Below are positions 33,889-45,910 of a DNA stretch of 64,000 nucleotides, one piece after another. A program made the position numbers and the translations under genes. The notes under the pieces are model-generated. The model did no database searches. It was not told the DNA's origin and worked only from the letters and a program-made list of their open reading frames with translations. Origin of the DNA: Hypomyces perniciosus (taxonomy: Eukaryota; Ascomycota; Sordariomycetes; Hypocreales; Hypocreaceae); assembly GCA_008477525.1 (NCBI GenBank), contig SPDT01000007.1:1364001-1428000 (forward strand). The letters run 5' to 3'. The first letter of the stretch is position 1, and each line of letters opens with the position of its first letter.

Positions 33889-34490
33889 CGGGTGAAGCAA
33901 CGGGCAATTGTTGTTTTCAGGAGTCTTAAAATAGGGCGGTATGGTGTTTCGGTGGCCAGGACGATTCCATGATGGTTCATGATACCGGTAAACGAAAGCA
34001 TGGAGGGCGTCAAGGAGTGCGGTGTGCATACATAGTAAGACGAGGCGGCTGAAAGCGAATACCCATGTGATGTTTCGATTCCAAAGGCATCATATGATGT
34101 ATACATATGGTACTACATACTTCGTACTCCGTACATACTTGCCCATCTCGCTTTCGGACTCGGATTGCGGATTATAAACAAGCAATAATACAAGAGACTA
34201 AACGCATGGAGGACTAGTTCATCGTGACATGTGAGAGTTGCCGAAGTGGGAGGTGGGGCGGACCGGGGGCGGACCGGGGGAGGCTAGGACGCTTTTGGTA
34301 CTTACCTCGGCATAACTGAATTCGGAGGTCTCACCTTGGCTATTTCACCACTGCCACCTGCTTGTATGTCCTACTTGACCGAGCCATCTTTGTTTTTCCT
34401 CTTCTCCCTATCGCCCTTTCTTTGAAATTGTATATCTATTAGGCCCTCCTCCTTTAGAGAATTGCCCGTGTTTGTTCGCTTTTGGACATC

Positions 34491-34524
<34 letters not shown>

Positions 34525-34545
34525 GAGAAAGATATATAATCCACC
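33889..34545. other. Spacer upstream of the nitronate monooxygenase
   Basis: Contains an overlapping TACTTCGTA/TACTCCGTA pair (34118-34133), a short direct repeat of GGGGGCGGACCGGGGG type near 34260 and the AGAC microsatellite. No gene seen. Confidence 0.5.
34494..34523. repeat. (AGAC)n microsatellite in the nitronate monooxygenase leader
   Basis: About seven units of AGAC end 22 nt before the start codon of the downstream gene. Confidence 0.85.
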
Positions 34546-35606
34546 ATGCCTTTCGACACAGAACTCACCCGCCGACTGGGCATCCGAGGTACGCTCACGC
34601 TCTCCCCCTTTGATCTGCCTCCTGAGTGGCTTCTCCTAACCCTTCTGCTCCTCCAGTGCCCATTGTCCAGGGCGGCATGATGCACGTCGGCACCGCAGAT
34701 CTCGCCTCAGCCGTCTCCAACGCCGGCGGCCTAGGCATCATCACCGCCGCCATCTTCCCGACGCCCGACGCCCTGCGCGATGAAATCCGTCGCTGCCGCA
34801 CCCTCACAAAGAATCCCTTCGCCGTCAACATCACCATCCTGCCCTCGCTGCTGCCGCCCGACTACCCGGCCTACGCGCAGGCCATCATCGACGAGGGCAT
34901 CAAAATCGTCGAGACGGCGGGCAATTCGCCCGGCCTGGTGATCAAGCAGCTCAAGAGCGCGGGGATCATGGTGCTGCACAAGTGCACGACCATTCGCCAT
35001 GCCCAGAGCGCCATCAAGCTGGGCGTTGACTTCCTCAGCATCGACGGCTTCGAGTGTGCGGGCCACGTGGGAGAGAGCGACATTACGAATTTCATATTGC
35101 TGAGCCGCGCGCGCCAGACACTCAAGGTGCCCTTCATTGCGAGCGGCGGCTTTGCGGACGGACAGGGCCTTGCGGCGGCGCTGGTGCTGGGCGCGTGCGG
35201 CGTGAACATGGGAACGCGCTTCATGTGTACGGTTGAGTCGCCGATTCACCAGAACGTCAAGGAGACGATCGTCAAGGCCCAGGAGACGGACACAGCGCTC
35301 CTGCTGAGACGGTGGACGAACACCACGCGGCTGTACAAAAACAAGGTGGCCATGGACGCGCTGAAGATTGAGAAGGAGAGCACCAAGGGCGAGTTTACGG
35401 AGGTGGCGCCGTATGTGAGCGGGAAGCGAGGCAAGGAGGTGTTTACGACTGGCGATCCTGAACATGGCGTCTGGACGGCGGGTCAGGTCATCGGCTTGAT
35501 TCATGATATTCCTACTTGCGATGCTCTCGTCAAGAGAATCGAGAAGGAGGCTGAAGGTGCTCTGAGGGAGAAGCTGGCGCTTATTATCCCAGAGCCAAAG
35601 CTGTAA
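34546..35606 (+). CDS. Nitronate monooxygenase (2-nitropropane dioxygenase family)
   Basis: FMN enzyme that oxidises alkyl nitronates such as propionate 3-nitronate to the carbonyl compound and nitrite. Exon 1 is 43 nt (34546-34588), intron 34589-34656, exon 2 34657-35606; 330 residues. The joined N-terminus LGIRVPIVQGGMMHVGTADL (11-30) is the family's first FMN-binding stretch and confirms the short first exon. Other landmarks are VNITILP (71-77), VDFLSIDGFECAGHVGE with the conserved catalytic-site His151, VPFIASGGFADG for the FMN phosphate, and GVNMGTRF. Length is normal. A frequent detoxification function in fungi. It converges on the F-box gene, with only 117 bp between stop codons. Confidence 0.92.
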
Positions 35607-35723
35607 TGTAACATGGACATTTTTTGGGGTCTTGTGCTAGAAAATATGCTTGATTTCATATGTGAGTCTCATTTCCTATCATATAAGCCGTAGAAAAACG
35701 TACATCTCAACCCACCCTTTCAC

Positions 35724-37655
35724 TCAATAATCCATAGCCCGACGCCAGTTTTTGTAACCCAGTGCCTTGAGCATCGACCGGAAAGCCGGATCCAAACGAC
35801 ACCAGTTTGGCATCTTGTTATAGACGGTATCTTCAACAGGCTGAAGGCCCACGTGGAAATACCGTTCCGGCACACGTTGAGAATACCTATCCATCCATCT
35901 CTCATCGCTGCAGAGGCCAATCCCCATCTCCATCAGGGTTACGGTTGGCTTGGGGGTATATGCTACCCACCCCTTTGGCGCTCTCCGGACCCGCATCTCC
36001 CTCGTTATGTCCTCGGAGACGCCCCAGGTCATTTCGATGATGGAGCCGCGGAAGGCGCAGTAGAAGGAGGTGGAGATATCAGACGCTTTGGTTAGGCCGT
36101 AGATACGATCCAAGACCGGGTTTCCCACGTGTATCGATGCGTCAGGGCGCCAGGACTCCTGGATAGAGAGGTCATGCCAGGTGCAAAGTTGGCCTGTGGC
36201 GTGGTCGCACTTTTCGATGGGGTTCGCTGGCTCGGCTTCTTCGGTTTTGTGCAGATATGATCGTCCAGGCACGGGGACTTTGGCGGAACATGGCATTCCA
36301 ACCGAGTGATGGTAGGACCTGGAATATCGAAAGTCGAAGAACCGGACACAGGCGTCCATGTTGTTGCCTGCGAGAAATCGCTCGGAGCCGTAAACCAGCA
36401 GCGAGCCGCTGGGTTGGTACGGTTGGAAGCGATCACGATACAAGGCATCATACTCAGATGGGGTTCGAAGATCGGTAAGCCTGCCATCTCATGTTAGTTA
36501 CAATATCTCTTCTTTATGGCGCGAGCCATAGGGAAAGCAAGGCTGTTCTTACCTGTGACTTCCGTCCTCCCAAGCGCTGAGGAGTATATTCTCATTCATC
36601 TTGCTCACAGGCTCAATTGCCCGCACTGTTGTCACAGGACGCGACATGCTTATCGGACCCATTTCGGCATCCTTGTCAGTAAGGTAGTTCCTCGCCGCAT
36701 TGAAGAACGTGATTCCCGTTGGTGTAATCTTGCCCCATCTCAAGGGCTCGTTGGTTCCACCGAGGCCACAAGCTATCACATCTTCGCTCATGAACTTTGC
36801 GTTCCGTACGAGCAACGACTGACGGTCCTTTCCACTCGAGGCGTCGTAGTACGTCACGGGTTCGAGCTCTTCGTCCTCCGTGTTGGAAAGGTTATAGAGC
36901 GTCAACATGGAGCTCCTGCAGCTAGCTAGCAGCTTAGCTTTGGGCTGCCATGCCGTAGCCATAATGGCCTTGTACCCTGGGGATGACCCCTGAAGGTCAG
37001 ATATATCGTCATCCAGCGGGAGGAGACGCTGAGAAGATTCACCCAGTGTCTTGAAGTCGGCAGAGAGCAGTTGCAAGTCTCCGTTGGCTCGTCCCACAAC
37101 AACCTCTGCCGGACCCCGGCGTTCAAGGATCGACAGAGCCGTGACATCGCCATCGCCACTGTGGTAGCCCATCTCCTGTCCATCCAAACCGCGCCACCTA
37201 TCCCTCGTCTCACATCCCAGGGGTCTGCGCCGAAACTTCAAGTCCTCTCCCGCACCGTACACAAGGAGCTCATGCTGTGACGACGAAAGCATATGTGCCT
37301 CTATGATAGACTGGAAGACTAACGACTGTTGTCTAGGGTCGCTTCTCGCTAGAATGCCACGGATTGCTGCGGTCTCTCTCGCCTCGTAGACCGTGAGGTA
37401 TACGCCACGCTTGTTCCAGCACCGGTCCAGGTGTGTGAGCCGTTTCGCCATATCACGGCCATCCATTGCGAGTCCTGGAGGGATGTTTAGGGAGAACTGA
37501 GTGTTGACGAAGCCTCGCCAGCCGTTTCGACGCACGAGGTCGTGCGTGAGGCGTGATGCGGCCTGGACATGGGCCACGTCGCGGGCTGTGTTCAGATGCT
37601 TGACGATGTCGAGAAAGACATCGTCAGGGAGACCTCTCTGCGATGTCGTAGCCAT
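35724..37655 (-). CDS. F-box protein with beta-propeller-like C-terminus
   Basis: Two exons: 37655-36553 and 36480-35724, intron GTAAGA...GGCAG, phase 2, 619 residues. Residues 8-50 (LPDDVFLDIVKHLNTARDVA then AASRLTHDLVRRNGWRGF) read as an F-box, which would bind Skp1 in an SCF ubiquitin ligase. The remainder contains WD-like strands (ILERRGPAEVVVGRANGDLQLL, KAIMATAWQPKAKLLASCRSS, LLVYGSERFLAGNNMDACVRFFDFRY) but no regular GH/WD spacing, so a degenerate propeller is likely. I do not recognise the ortholog. Start context accATGg is good. Its substrate is unknown. Confidence 0.75.
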
Positions 37656-38513
37656 GGTTGTTTAATGGTTCATTACTTGCTGAATATGCTGTAATCGGAC
37701 GCTGTGTGTTGTCTTCGTTTTATTTATTTCTATCGTCGGTATTAGCTTGTAACAAGGATTCGGTATATGTGATAACTCCAGAGACTTACTTGTATCAATC
37801 AAGTGGAGCCTTCAAAGAGTCACCGACTCGATGAAGCTAGCCATGAGATGGATGACTCACTTGTGTCCAGGAATTTTAGTATGGATGGACTAGGCCTTCT
37901 TATAGCTGTGTGTGTGTGTGTGTGTTGAGAGAGCGGAAGCCCAAGGCTGAGAAAGAAAAAGCCTTAGTACCTACTTCGTACTCTTGTCCAGGCTCCCTCT
38001 TACTACACGTCACATCCATCAGGCGGGTCGTTTCAATAGATGCATGCTGTGTTACTCAACAGATATGAACATGCAATCTGACTCGCCCAAACGCGAGTCG
38101 ATTCCTATTGTTTGCTATGTGATGTAAACTTGCAGCATTGCTGCAGTAATATTGCAATATTACTATGCACCTGAGTCCGTGTGATCGCGTCCAGTGCTAC
38201 CACACATGTCACACATCTCGGCATCACCGTCAGGCACCGACATACCGTCGATTGTTGCGGTGTGAATAGTGAATATGTCTCCTTGCATTACGCCCTAGGA
38301 ATCTCTATATCTACAGGCCAGAAGGCATTGCTTGCATCATCCGCCTGCACCTGATGTGAGCGGCACCTCTGGTCTTCCCTCCTCTATGCCCGCTTCCAAA
38401 GATAGCATCCTCCGCCACTCAGCCGTATCATGTCAAACGCCAAGAAAACGCCATAGCAAGTTTCCAACATGCCTCATCACTATGTATCACCAAGACCCGC
38501 CCCCCATTTGAAT
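37656..38513. other. Spacer between the F-box gene and med13
   Basis: Holds a (TG)9-type dinucleotide repeat at about 37906-37925 and one TACTTCGTA (37972). No coding sequence seen. The 3' region of med13 is in the right part. Confidence 0.5.
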
Positions 38514-41500
38514 TCACATTAGCATATACAGTGCGCGTACAGCCTTCTCGGCGGCTGCTACATGCCAGGGGCGCACATCCGATTCCCTGTCGACCATGCC
38601 TCGTGCTCTCGCCAAGGTCCCCAACCCTCGGAAAAAGCTCAACATTTCCCTAAATATGGGCTCGTAAGATCGTGGCATTGCTTCTATGTATACCAGATTA
38701 ACCTCCATGACGGCGGGGGCATCTTCGACTCTCGTTCCCGTCCGCTTAATGAGATAGCCGCTGATCAGTGCAGGCTGCACCTCGAGAATGCTTGTAGAGT
38801 TGCTGAGGCGGTGACCAGCCACAGCCCCCCATGTTTGGTCTGTAACATCTGCCAGCACAGCGTCCACGTCTGTATCGGCAGCAATGTCAGCTCCTGGGGT
38901 TGCAGATGTATCGCGAGCAGGAGTGGCGGGAGTCGTGGTCTGTTCCGGCGAGATAGCGGTATTTGGCGTTGAAACTGGGGTGACGTAGAGAGAGGCTGAA
39001 GATGGAGGTAGTTTCATGATCGGGGGTAGTAGTTGGAGAGACGGATTCGTGTCGACAGTCATCAATACCATTGTGACAGCCGCGTTGATCTCGGTTCGAG
39101 CCAAATCAACCCAAAACTCCATTTCTTGCTGAGGCATCGGTCCGCATTTGGTAATAATGATTCGCCAGTGGACTTTCCAAACAGAAATAAACTCCAACGT
39201 AGTCTCCCATATTTCGTTGGCAATTTCGTTCATAGACCGAGATAGGGGCTTCCCTTTCCGTCCCAGGCAATAAGACGCAGTTGCTTGCTGATTCCCCCGA
39301 TCGTCAGTCCACGCTGCTGTGACCCATCGCTCATCAACACTCTGAGCATAGCAGACGTGTATACATGAGTTCTCGCGAATGAGCGACGCTGATGGAGCGT
39401 TCGTTAGCTTGAAGTCGATCATGCGTGGTAACTGCTGTTCCAGCCTGATCGCCGGAGCTGGCATCGGACCACCAAAAAGCGTACATCGATCATACGTCTC
39501 GATGCAAAGCCTGACGAGCTCTGGGGCTGATGTGACGACCATCGAAGTTGGTGATGATAGAAGGTCTGCGGAAACCAGTTGCAAGACCAGCTCGTTCTGT
39601 GCTGTTTCTCTTCTCGTTGCCAGATGTTTCTGGTAGCTCTCAAAGAAACGCTGGAAAGCGGTGCACGCTTCAACAATTGTTCCTGGGTTGTTGGGCGAAT
39701 ACACACAATAAATCACAAAATTGGTCTCAGTAATTGTCAGATTGGGCAATGCCCCACGCAGAACTTCCATGCTCTCAATGAGAGCCGATCCATGTCCCGT
39801 CACAGTGGCGTCAGGCGAGGTAGAGATCCTGTCAACTTCGTATGGCAATAAACCGTCTTCAAAATCCGAAGCAATGGCCATGTTTTCGAAGGCTCCGAGC
39901 TTAAAAAACTCGTAAACGCTCTTGATTCGGTCAAGAAAAGTTCTGACATTGTCTCCCATTCCAGCCCATCCGGGAAAGACGCAAACGGCGCTCACGTTCT
40001 TGCTACCGGACGAAGGTGAAAGTCCCAGACTTTCCCAGAATGATACCGCGGATGGCAAAACAGACAACTTCACATCCGCTCGACGGACCTCTAGATGAGG
40101 GCTAGGGATCTGATAGAGGTTGCTTGGCCGCACTGGCTCGGAACTAGCTTCCCTCCCTGGGATCGGTCGTGGCTGCAATCGAGTAGTCTGCCCCAGCCAT
40201 GGAACATCCTGGACGTCGAGTAGGCCCTTCAATCGCATCGAATTCGTTTCCCCAAGAAATTGTGATACGATGCCCTCCAGAATTTGAAACGCATTTCGAG
40301 TATTAACGGATAAAATCTGGCTTGCTGGCATAGTGGATGCCTCGTCATTGCGAGTATTGCAAATATCCAAGGAACCAGTGGCAGCTTGCTCGGTTAGGAT
40401 TTGTGCAATCTGAACCAAGTGCTCGTCAGTCAGGGACATGTCCAGCACCAAGGGTTCTGGGTCCGAGAAGAAGATCGAGAGTGGCACCTCAGACACATCT
40501 GGCTTGGAAAGCCGTGGTAGTTCCACAGCAAAATGGTGATCAGGCTCTTCTAGTAGCTCAGCGTCTCTGAACGAGGTCACCTGAGAGATGGCATCATCGT
40601 CAAGATTTCCCAGCCTGATGCCAACTTTATGTGGAGAAATCGGCTCATCGGTCGTAAAACTGGAATCATCCTGATCCGATTCTAAACTGCTATCGTCTCC
40701 CTCAGATAACGATGCGTCAAGTTTCATTGGGCTGGTATTGGATATTGGTGGCTCTAATCCTGTCAGTGTTTTCATCAAGGAGCCCATAGAACCCGGTCGA
40801 TCTTTCGATTTCCTGCTAGACTTTCCATGCCGCTTCAAGTAATCGGTCTCGGGAAGCATCCCTGGGTCGAGTTTTGGTTTCTCCGTGTTGGAAATGGTGC
40901 TAAAATCGAAAAGTCCACCTTGCTCATATTTCTTGTTGATCATCGGTAGGGTGGGATCGAAGTCGAGTCTTTCAAATATCTTAGTTTTCCGGTTCGAGCC
41001 TGAGCTGGTAATATTGACGCCAGGTCCTGTCGCTCTCAAGGATGCCCGTACACGTTTGAATACCGTGTGCGGATCAAAAGGACTAGGCTCTCGCTTGGTG
41101 GAGCCAGTTCGCGCATCTCGACCACGCTGAGATTGGTCTTCGTTTTGGCAGCTTCGAGCATGTTTCAGCTCTGGCTTAGCGAAGACTATGATTTCCTGTT
41201 CGGCCGGGGGTTGTGGCGCCGTTTCCTCAACTACAGTTGGAACTTCTTCAGGGGCTTTAGAAAGCGGGAGCGAAACAGTTTCTGGGACGCCAAGGTCGGC
41301 CATCGATATGTCGAGATCAAGATCACCAGGCTGTTCATCGAAAAAATTGAAGTCGGCTTCAGTAATGTCGTTGTCATCAAACATGTCCCCTCCCATATCC
41401 CCAAACATATTGTCGGTGTCGCCAAGAAGATTGTTATCGCCTCGCTGTGGCTTAGACTCTGCAAATTCATGGCTATAGTCAAGATTGTCACTGATGGAAA

Positions 41501-43079
41501 TTGCATTGGTAGGAGCTGCAGCATCCAAATCAGGAACTGTTGGCGCGGATAATGGATTGCCTGGACTGGATAGTGTGCCATCTATAGAGGGCGTCACACC
41601 ATTCAGTTGCTGGATCCCATCAGGTGGAGTTGGGTACATGACACCCGCTGTCGCCATGCTCGGTCGTCGCAAAGTCATGGGCGATTGTCCATTAGTCTTA
41701 GGAACTTTCGAGTCTAATAGGCACGCCTCCTTGGGTATGGCCATCGCACGCTCAGCAATTCTTTTCGATGCTTTCTCCTCCCTTTCTGCAGTCGAGCTGA
41801 ACCATCCCTTCGCGCTGCCCAGAGGATCGTGGCTTTCTTCATGGCCACTCAGTATGGTATCGACAACCCGACTAGTAGACGATATATCAACGGGCCGCTT
41901 CCGGAAACATAGTGATACTGGCCATGGCAGTGCGATCGAAGAAACCGAACAAGGGTGTCTATGGTCAGTCTTGGAATCTGGGTTTCTCGGCCTTGATACG
42001 AGAAGGTTTACCCAGTGACAAGGCCCCAATCTCGAAGCGGCGATACCTCGGAATTGCAGAAATCTCAGACAAGCCTGTTTCCATAAGGAGTCGTGGACCT
42101 CGGGTCCACCCCGCAAACTGAGCACCTGGGTGTTTGGGGTTTGAACCCAACTTGCTATTCCACCATCGCCAACTGTATTGAGTGAAGAATAGCTGGACAT
42201 GACCCCAAAGGGGGCGGCAAGAATGCGGTGGCCAGAGGGAGCAAGACCAGACGCAACGACATCCTCGAGAGATAAGAGCCCTTGACACCGTGACAGGGCC
42301 AAACTAAGCATCAGCGCCCCGGTTGTTGTCAGGTAGGCTCTAAACGTGCCTAAAACTGGACAATTCTCCGGAGAAACATCTTGCGCATCGGGAGTGATTG
42401 CCGAACCAGGTGGGAGCAACACGGTTCGGTAGTTGAGAGGAATGGCACCAGCCTGGCTGCAAAATGTTGCTGATATTGTTAGGAGAATAGAGGCAACTAA
42501 GTTCTCATACAGCGTCTTTTGAGATGTGACTCCTGATTTTGAGTCAATCCCAGAAAAAGATACGCCCTTTGGGTCCGGATCTTGCGAGCTTGATAGAGTG
42601 CCCTGTAAAGGAGACACGAGGGCGTGGCGTTGAGCTTGCTCCAGAATGGATCCTGTCGATGATGAGCTGGTAGGCGTGTTATTCGACTGCTGTGCCTGCG
42701 TGCGAGTCTTTTGCAGTGTCGGTGGCTCTATTATACCCTCCTCCGCGAGAACGAGGCTATATCCAGCCACTTCAGGAGAAGACTCGAGACCATGACCCGA
42801 CCCGTCCTGGTTTTCTTCTTTGTTGTGAAATCGGAAGTACCATATACCTCGCCTGGTCGCATCGTAGGAAACGATATGTCCTTCATCTCTCAATGCGCTT
42901 TCGATATCAAGAGCAGTCAAGGGAAAGCTTTGCGACAGGTCGGAGGATGGTTCGTAGAAACGATAAGCGATCGACGAGACATTATTCTGGGAGGCAAAAT
43001 CAGCTGAGGGGGCCCCGGCAAAGCTTCATGGCAAACTCACAATTAGTATAGTATTAGTTTCATATTCTCCAGTATCCAT
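38514..43079 (-). CDS. med13: Mediator complex subunit 13 (Med13/Srb9/Ssn2)
   Basis: Large subunit of the Cdk8 kinase module, which joins the module to core Mediator and represses or tunes RNA polymerase II transcription. Exon 1 is 39 nt (43079-43041, MDTGEYETNTILI); intron 43040-42987 with GTGAGT and CCCAG; exon 2 42986-38514; 1503 residues. Across the junction comes NNVSSIAYRFYEP, the start of the Med13 N-terminal domain, then LTALDIESALRDEGHIVSYD. The middle is acidic and disordered (DNMFGDMGGDMFDDNDITEA). The C-terminal third holds the PIWI/MID-like Med13 domain (VCVFPGWAGMGDNVRTFLDR, LRGALPNLTITETNFVIYCV, HVCYAQSVDERWVTAAWTDD) and a closing helix (EKAVRALYMLM). An earlier in-frame AG in the intron would break the frame. 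Start shared in a divergent spacer with enp2. Confidence 0.93.
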
Positions 43080-43817
43080 ATCGACTGCTGATGGAGGAAT
43101 CGGCTCGTGGCAGCCGGTGACAGCGCAGCTAGCCGTCCTCGACACCCAGCCACGGCGTCCAGAGTCTATCGCGCAAACGATCGAACCTGGGGCCTTGCGT
43201 GAAGGCAAATGGTAGAAGGGTTCAAGTAACCTCGATTATTCGGTCCAGGATTCGCGATTATTGGTGCTCTCAACTGCCCGAGCTCCATCTCGATGGTCGA
43301 CAAAGCAGCAGAGGAGCGTCGCCGAATGGCGCGCGGTATCTCGGCTCCAGACGGGGCCTCAAAGCCGGAGGATCCTCTGATAGTCGTAAGGGGATTCAAG
43401 GGCTTAAGCCAATGCAGCAAGCATGCCGGTTGTTGATGGCACGCACAGCCAAGAGCGATCGATCATTCGAGCGAGGATTATGAAGCAATGGTGAAAAACC
43501 ACCGGATCGTGGATTTGAATTCGATAGGGCCGGGCCAGTGGGTTTGGGAGGGCGTCCAGGGAGTCCCAAAGGCTGCTGGATCTAGCGCGCCCTGCAGGTA
43601 TTGGCTGGTTCGGTCAAGCCTGACGCTACTGCAATTGTGGGGAGATCTTCACCGATCACCGAGGTGGGGCTGGAATTTTCTTCACCTTGATTTTTTTGCT
43701 AGGTCCCATTATCAATGCGAATCTTTGGCCGTTGATTTTTCCCTTGCGATCCAAACGTCCCGCCGATTTTTTTTTGGTTTCCTCGACAGCGCTTTCATTG
43801 CCGCGCAACAGTCGGCC
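43080..43817. other. Divergent promoter region med13 / enp2
   Basis: 738 bp between two start codons. The enp2 frame stays open for 330 nt upstream of its ATG, but the residues there show no family similarity. T-rich stretches lie near 43690 and 43770. No other gene seen. Confidence 0.55.
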
Positions 43818-45761
43818 ATGAAGCTTTCCAATCCGGGGACGGTCCCCGTTTACACAATATCTGGCGCATCCACAGCGCGTCCCTTGCCGGATTGGCTCGC
43901 TCGTCGGCGGAAGCGCAGTCTGAAGAACGATGCCGAGTACCAGAACCGTGTCGAGCTGCTGCAGGACTTCGAATTTGAGGAAGCCAGTAGCTGCGTTCGC
44001 ATCAGCGAGGATGGTGACTGGGTCATGAGCACTGGCACCTATAAGCCTCAGATCCATGTTCATAACCTCCCTCAGCTGTCTCTTTCATTCGCAAGACATA
44101 CTAAATCACTTAATGAAACATTCGTCCTCCTTTCTTCCGACTACTCCAAATCGCTTCACCTCCAAAATGACCGAAAACTCGAATTTCATACCCCCATGGG
44201 ATGTCATTACGAAGTTCGGATCCCCAGATACGGCCGAGACCTGATATATGATCGCCATTCAACCGAGGCTCTCGTTCCTGCTGTGGGCATCGACGCCGAT
44301 GGCAAAGGAGAGGTTTTCCGCATGAATCTTGAGCTCGGACGCTACATGAAATCGTATCAAATAGACGTGGGCGGCAACGATGAGATGGGTGGTGGTCTAC
44401 AAGGAGGTGTTGATGTGGGGAGCGTGAATGCAGCTGCAGCTGCCGAGGATACACACAATCTTCTTGCTTTCGGAACATCAATAGGGACGGTCGAGTTCTG
44501 GGACCCTCGTTCAAGATCGAGAGTTGCGCTCCTCGCTGGTCATGACGGCGCAGTTACAGCCCTCGATTTCCACTCTTCCGGTCTATCACTAGCAACCGGC
44601 AGCTCGACTGGTATGATTCAACTGTTCGATCTCCGACGCCCAACTCCTTTGTTGAAGAAGGATCACGGCTACGGGTTCCCTGTGAAGAAGCTGATTCATA
44701 TGACAACGTCCTCTCACGAGAAGAAGCTGATGTCAGCCGATAAACGCATCATCAAGATTTGGGATGAGGCAACTGGTGATCCATGGACCTCCGTTGAGCC
44801 AGTGGTGGATATCAACGATGTGGCGTGGTGCAAGAACACAGGCATGTTGCTTACGGCAAACGAAGGCAAACAACAACACTCTTTCTTCATCCCTCAACTA
44901 GGCCCCGCGCCAAAATGGTGTTCGTTCCTCGACAGCATGGTCGAGGAAATGGCGGAAGAAGTCCATACAGAAACTTACGACAACTACAAATTCTTGACCT
45001 TGCCAGAATTGAAGCAGCTCAGTTTGTCACATTTGATCGGAAAGACCAACCTTCTGCGGCCATACATGCACGGATACTTCGTTGCGTCCAAGCTCTATGA
45101 GCAAGCCAAACTCATTGCGAACCCGTATGCCTTCGATGATGAACGACAGAAGCGTGTCAAGGAACGTGTCGAGAAGGAACGGGCTAGCCGAATTAGAGGC
45201 ACCAAGAAGGTCAAGGTCAACCAGAGACTTGTTGACAAGCTTCTCAAGAAGCAGGAGAACAGAGAGGAAGTTGACACCGAGGCTGGCCTTCTTGGCGATA
45301 CGCGATTCAGCAAGCTATTCGAAGACGAAGAATTCAAGGTGGACGAGAACAGTGGCGAATTCAAAGCCCTCAATCCGAGCACTGCAGTTCAGCAGGCTCT
45401 CGAGGCCAAGGTTGGCGCAACAATCCGGTACAAGACTAAGGACTCTGATGATGAGTCTAGTGATGAAGATGAGCCGATATCTTCGTCCAAGCCAAAGGAT
45501 GATGTGGTGATGCGTGTTTCATCGACCCAAAACGAGGGTCGGCAGTTGAAGGATACGGCGTTGGGATCAAGGCAGCAAAAATCAACACGGAGTAGCAAGA
45601 CACAGCTGGGGGGTAATATTGTCGGCGAAAGATCAGTCACATTCGTACCAGAGTCGAAAAAGAAGCAGAAACAAGAAGAGGAGGTAGAGGCGTCTCCACC
45701 GCAGAAGAGGGCCGTTGGCACCAGACGGAGCGCCAGCTCCAACACATTTAGAAAGATGTGA
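43818..45761 (+). CDS. enp2: Ribosome biogenesis protein ENP2/NOL10 (WD40 + NUC153)
   Basis: Nucleolar component of the small-subunit processome needed for 18S rRNA maturation. Single exon of 647 residues starting MKLSNPGTVPVYTISGA, the usual family start. WD-type blades follow (VRISEDGDWVMSTGTYKPQI, LLAFGTSIGTVEFWDPRSRS, VTALDFHSSGLSLATGSSTG, KKLMSADKRIIKIWD), then the conserved FIPQLGPAPKWCSFLD and the NYKFLTLPELKQLSLSHLIG helix. A NUC153 motif (DTRFSKLFEDEEFKVDENSG) and a lysine-rich tail with acidic patches complete the family pattern. It is divergent from med13 and converges on the small membrane protein gene with 149 bp between stops. Confidence 0.95.
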   Translation: MKLSNPGTVPVYTISGASTARPLPDWLARRRKRSLKNDAEYQNRVELLQDFEFEEASSCVRISEDGDWVMSTGTYKPQIHVHNLPQLSLSFARHTKSLNETFVLLSSDYSKSLHLQNDRKLEFHTPMGCHYEVRIPRYGRDLIYDRHSTEALVPAVGIDADGKGEVFRMNLELGRYMKSYQIDVGGNDEMGGGLQGGVDVGSVNAAAAAEDTHNLLAFGTSIGTVEFWDPRSRSRVALLAGHDGAVTALDFHSSGLSLATGSSTGMIQLFDLRRPTPLLKKDHGYGFPVKKLIHMTTSSHEKKLMSADKRIIKIWDEATGDPWTSVEPVVDINDVAWCKNTGMLLTANEGKQQHSFFIPQLGPAPKWCSFLDSMVEEMAEEVHTETYDNYKFLTLPELKQLSLSHLIGKTNLLRPYMHGYFVASKLYEQAKLIANPYAFDDERQKRVKERVEKERASRIRGTKKVKVNQRLVDKLLKKQENREEVDTEAGLLGDTRFSKLFEDEEFKVDENSGEFKALNPSTAVQQALEAKVGATIRYKTKDSDDESSDEDEPISSSKPKDDVVMRVSSTQNEGRQLKDTALGSRQQKSTRSSKTQLGGNIVGERSVTFVPESKKKQKQEEEVEASPPQKRAVGTRRSASSNTFRKM

Positions 45762-45910
45762 TACCCACAATTGTCAAATGCCTATATCAGAGTCGAAAAC
45801 CAGTATGTACATTGGACCAGCCGTGAGAAGAACATAAGATCATTGATACCAAGCCATGCGCCGTTAATCGCCTATATCCATAACCTAAACACCGTGCTGC
45901 GACTTGGGTA

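Noticed and set aside
34731..35504. 257-codon open frame antisense to nitronate monooxygenase
   Set aside because: Same codon-bias shadow effect; no recognisable motif, and the sense gene is certain.
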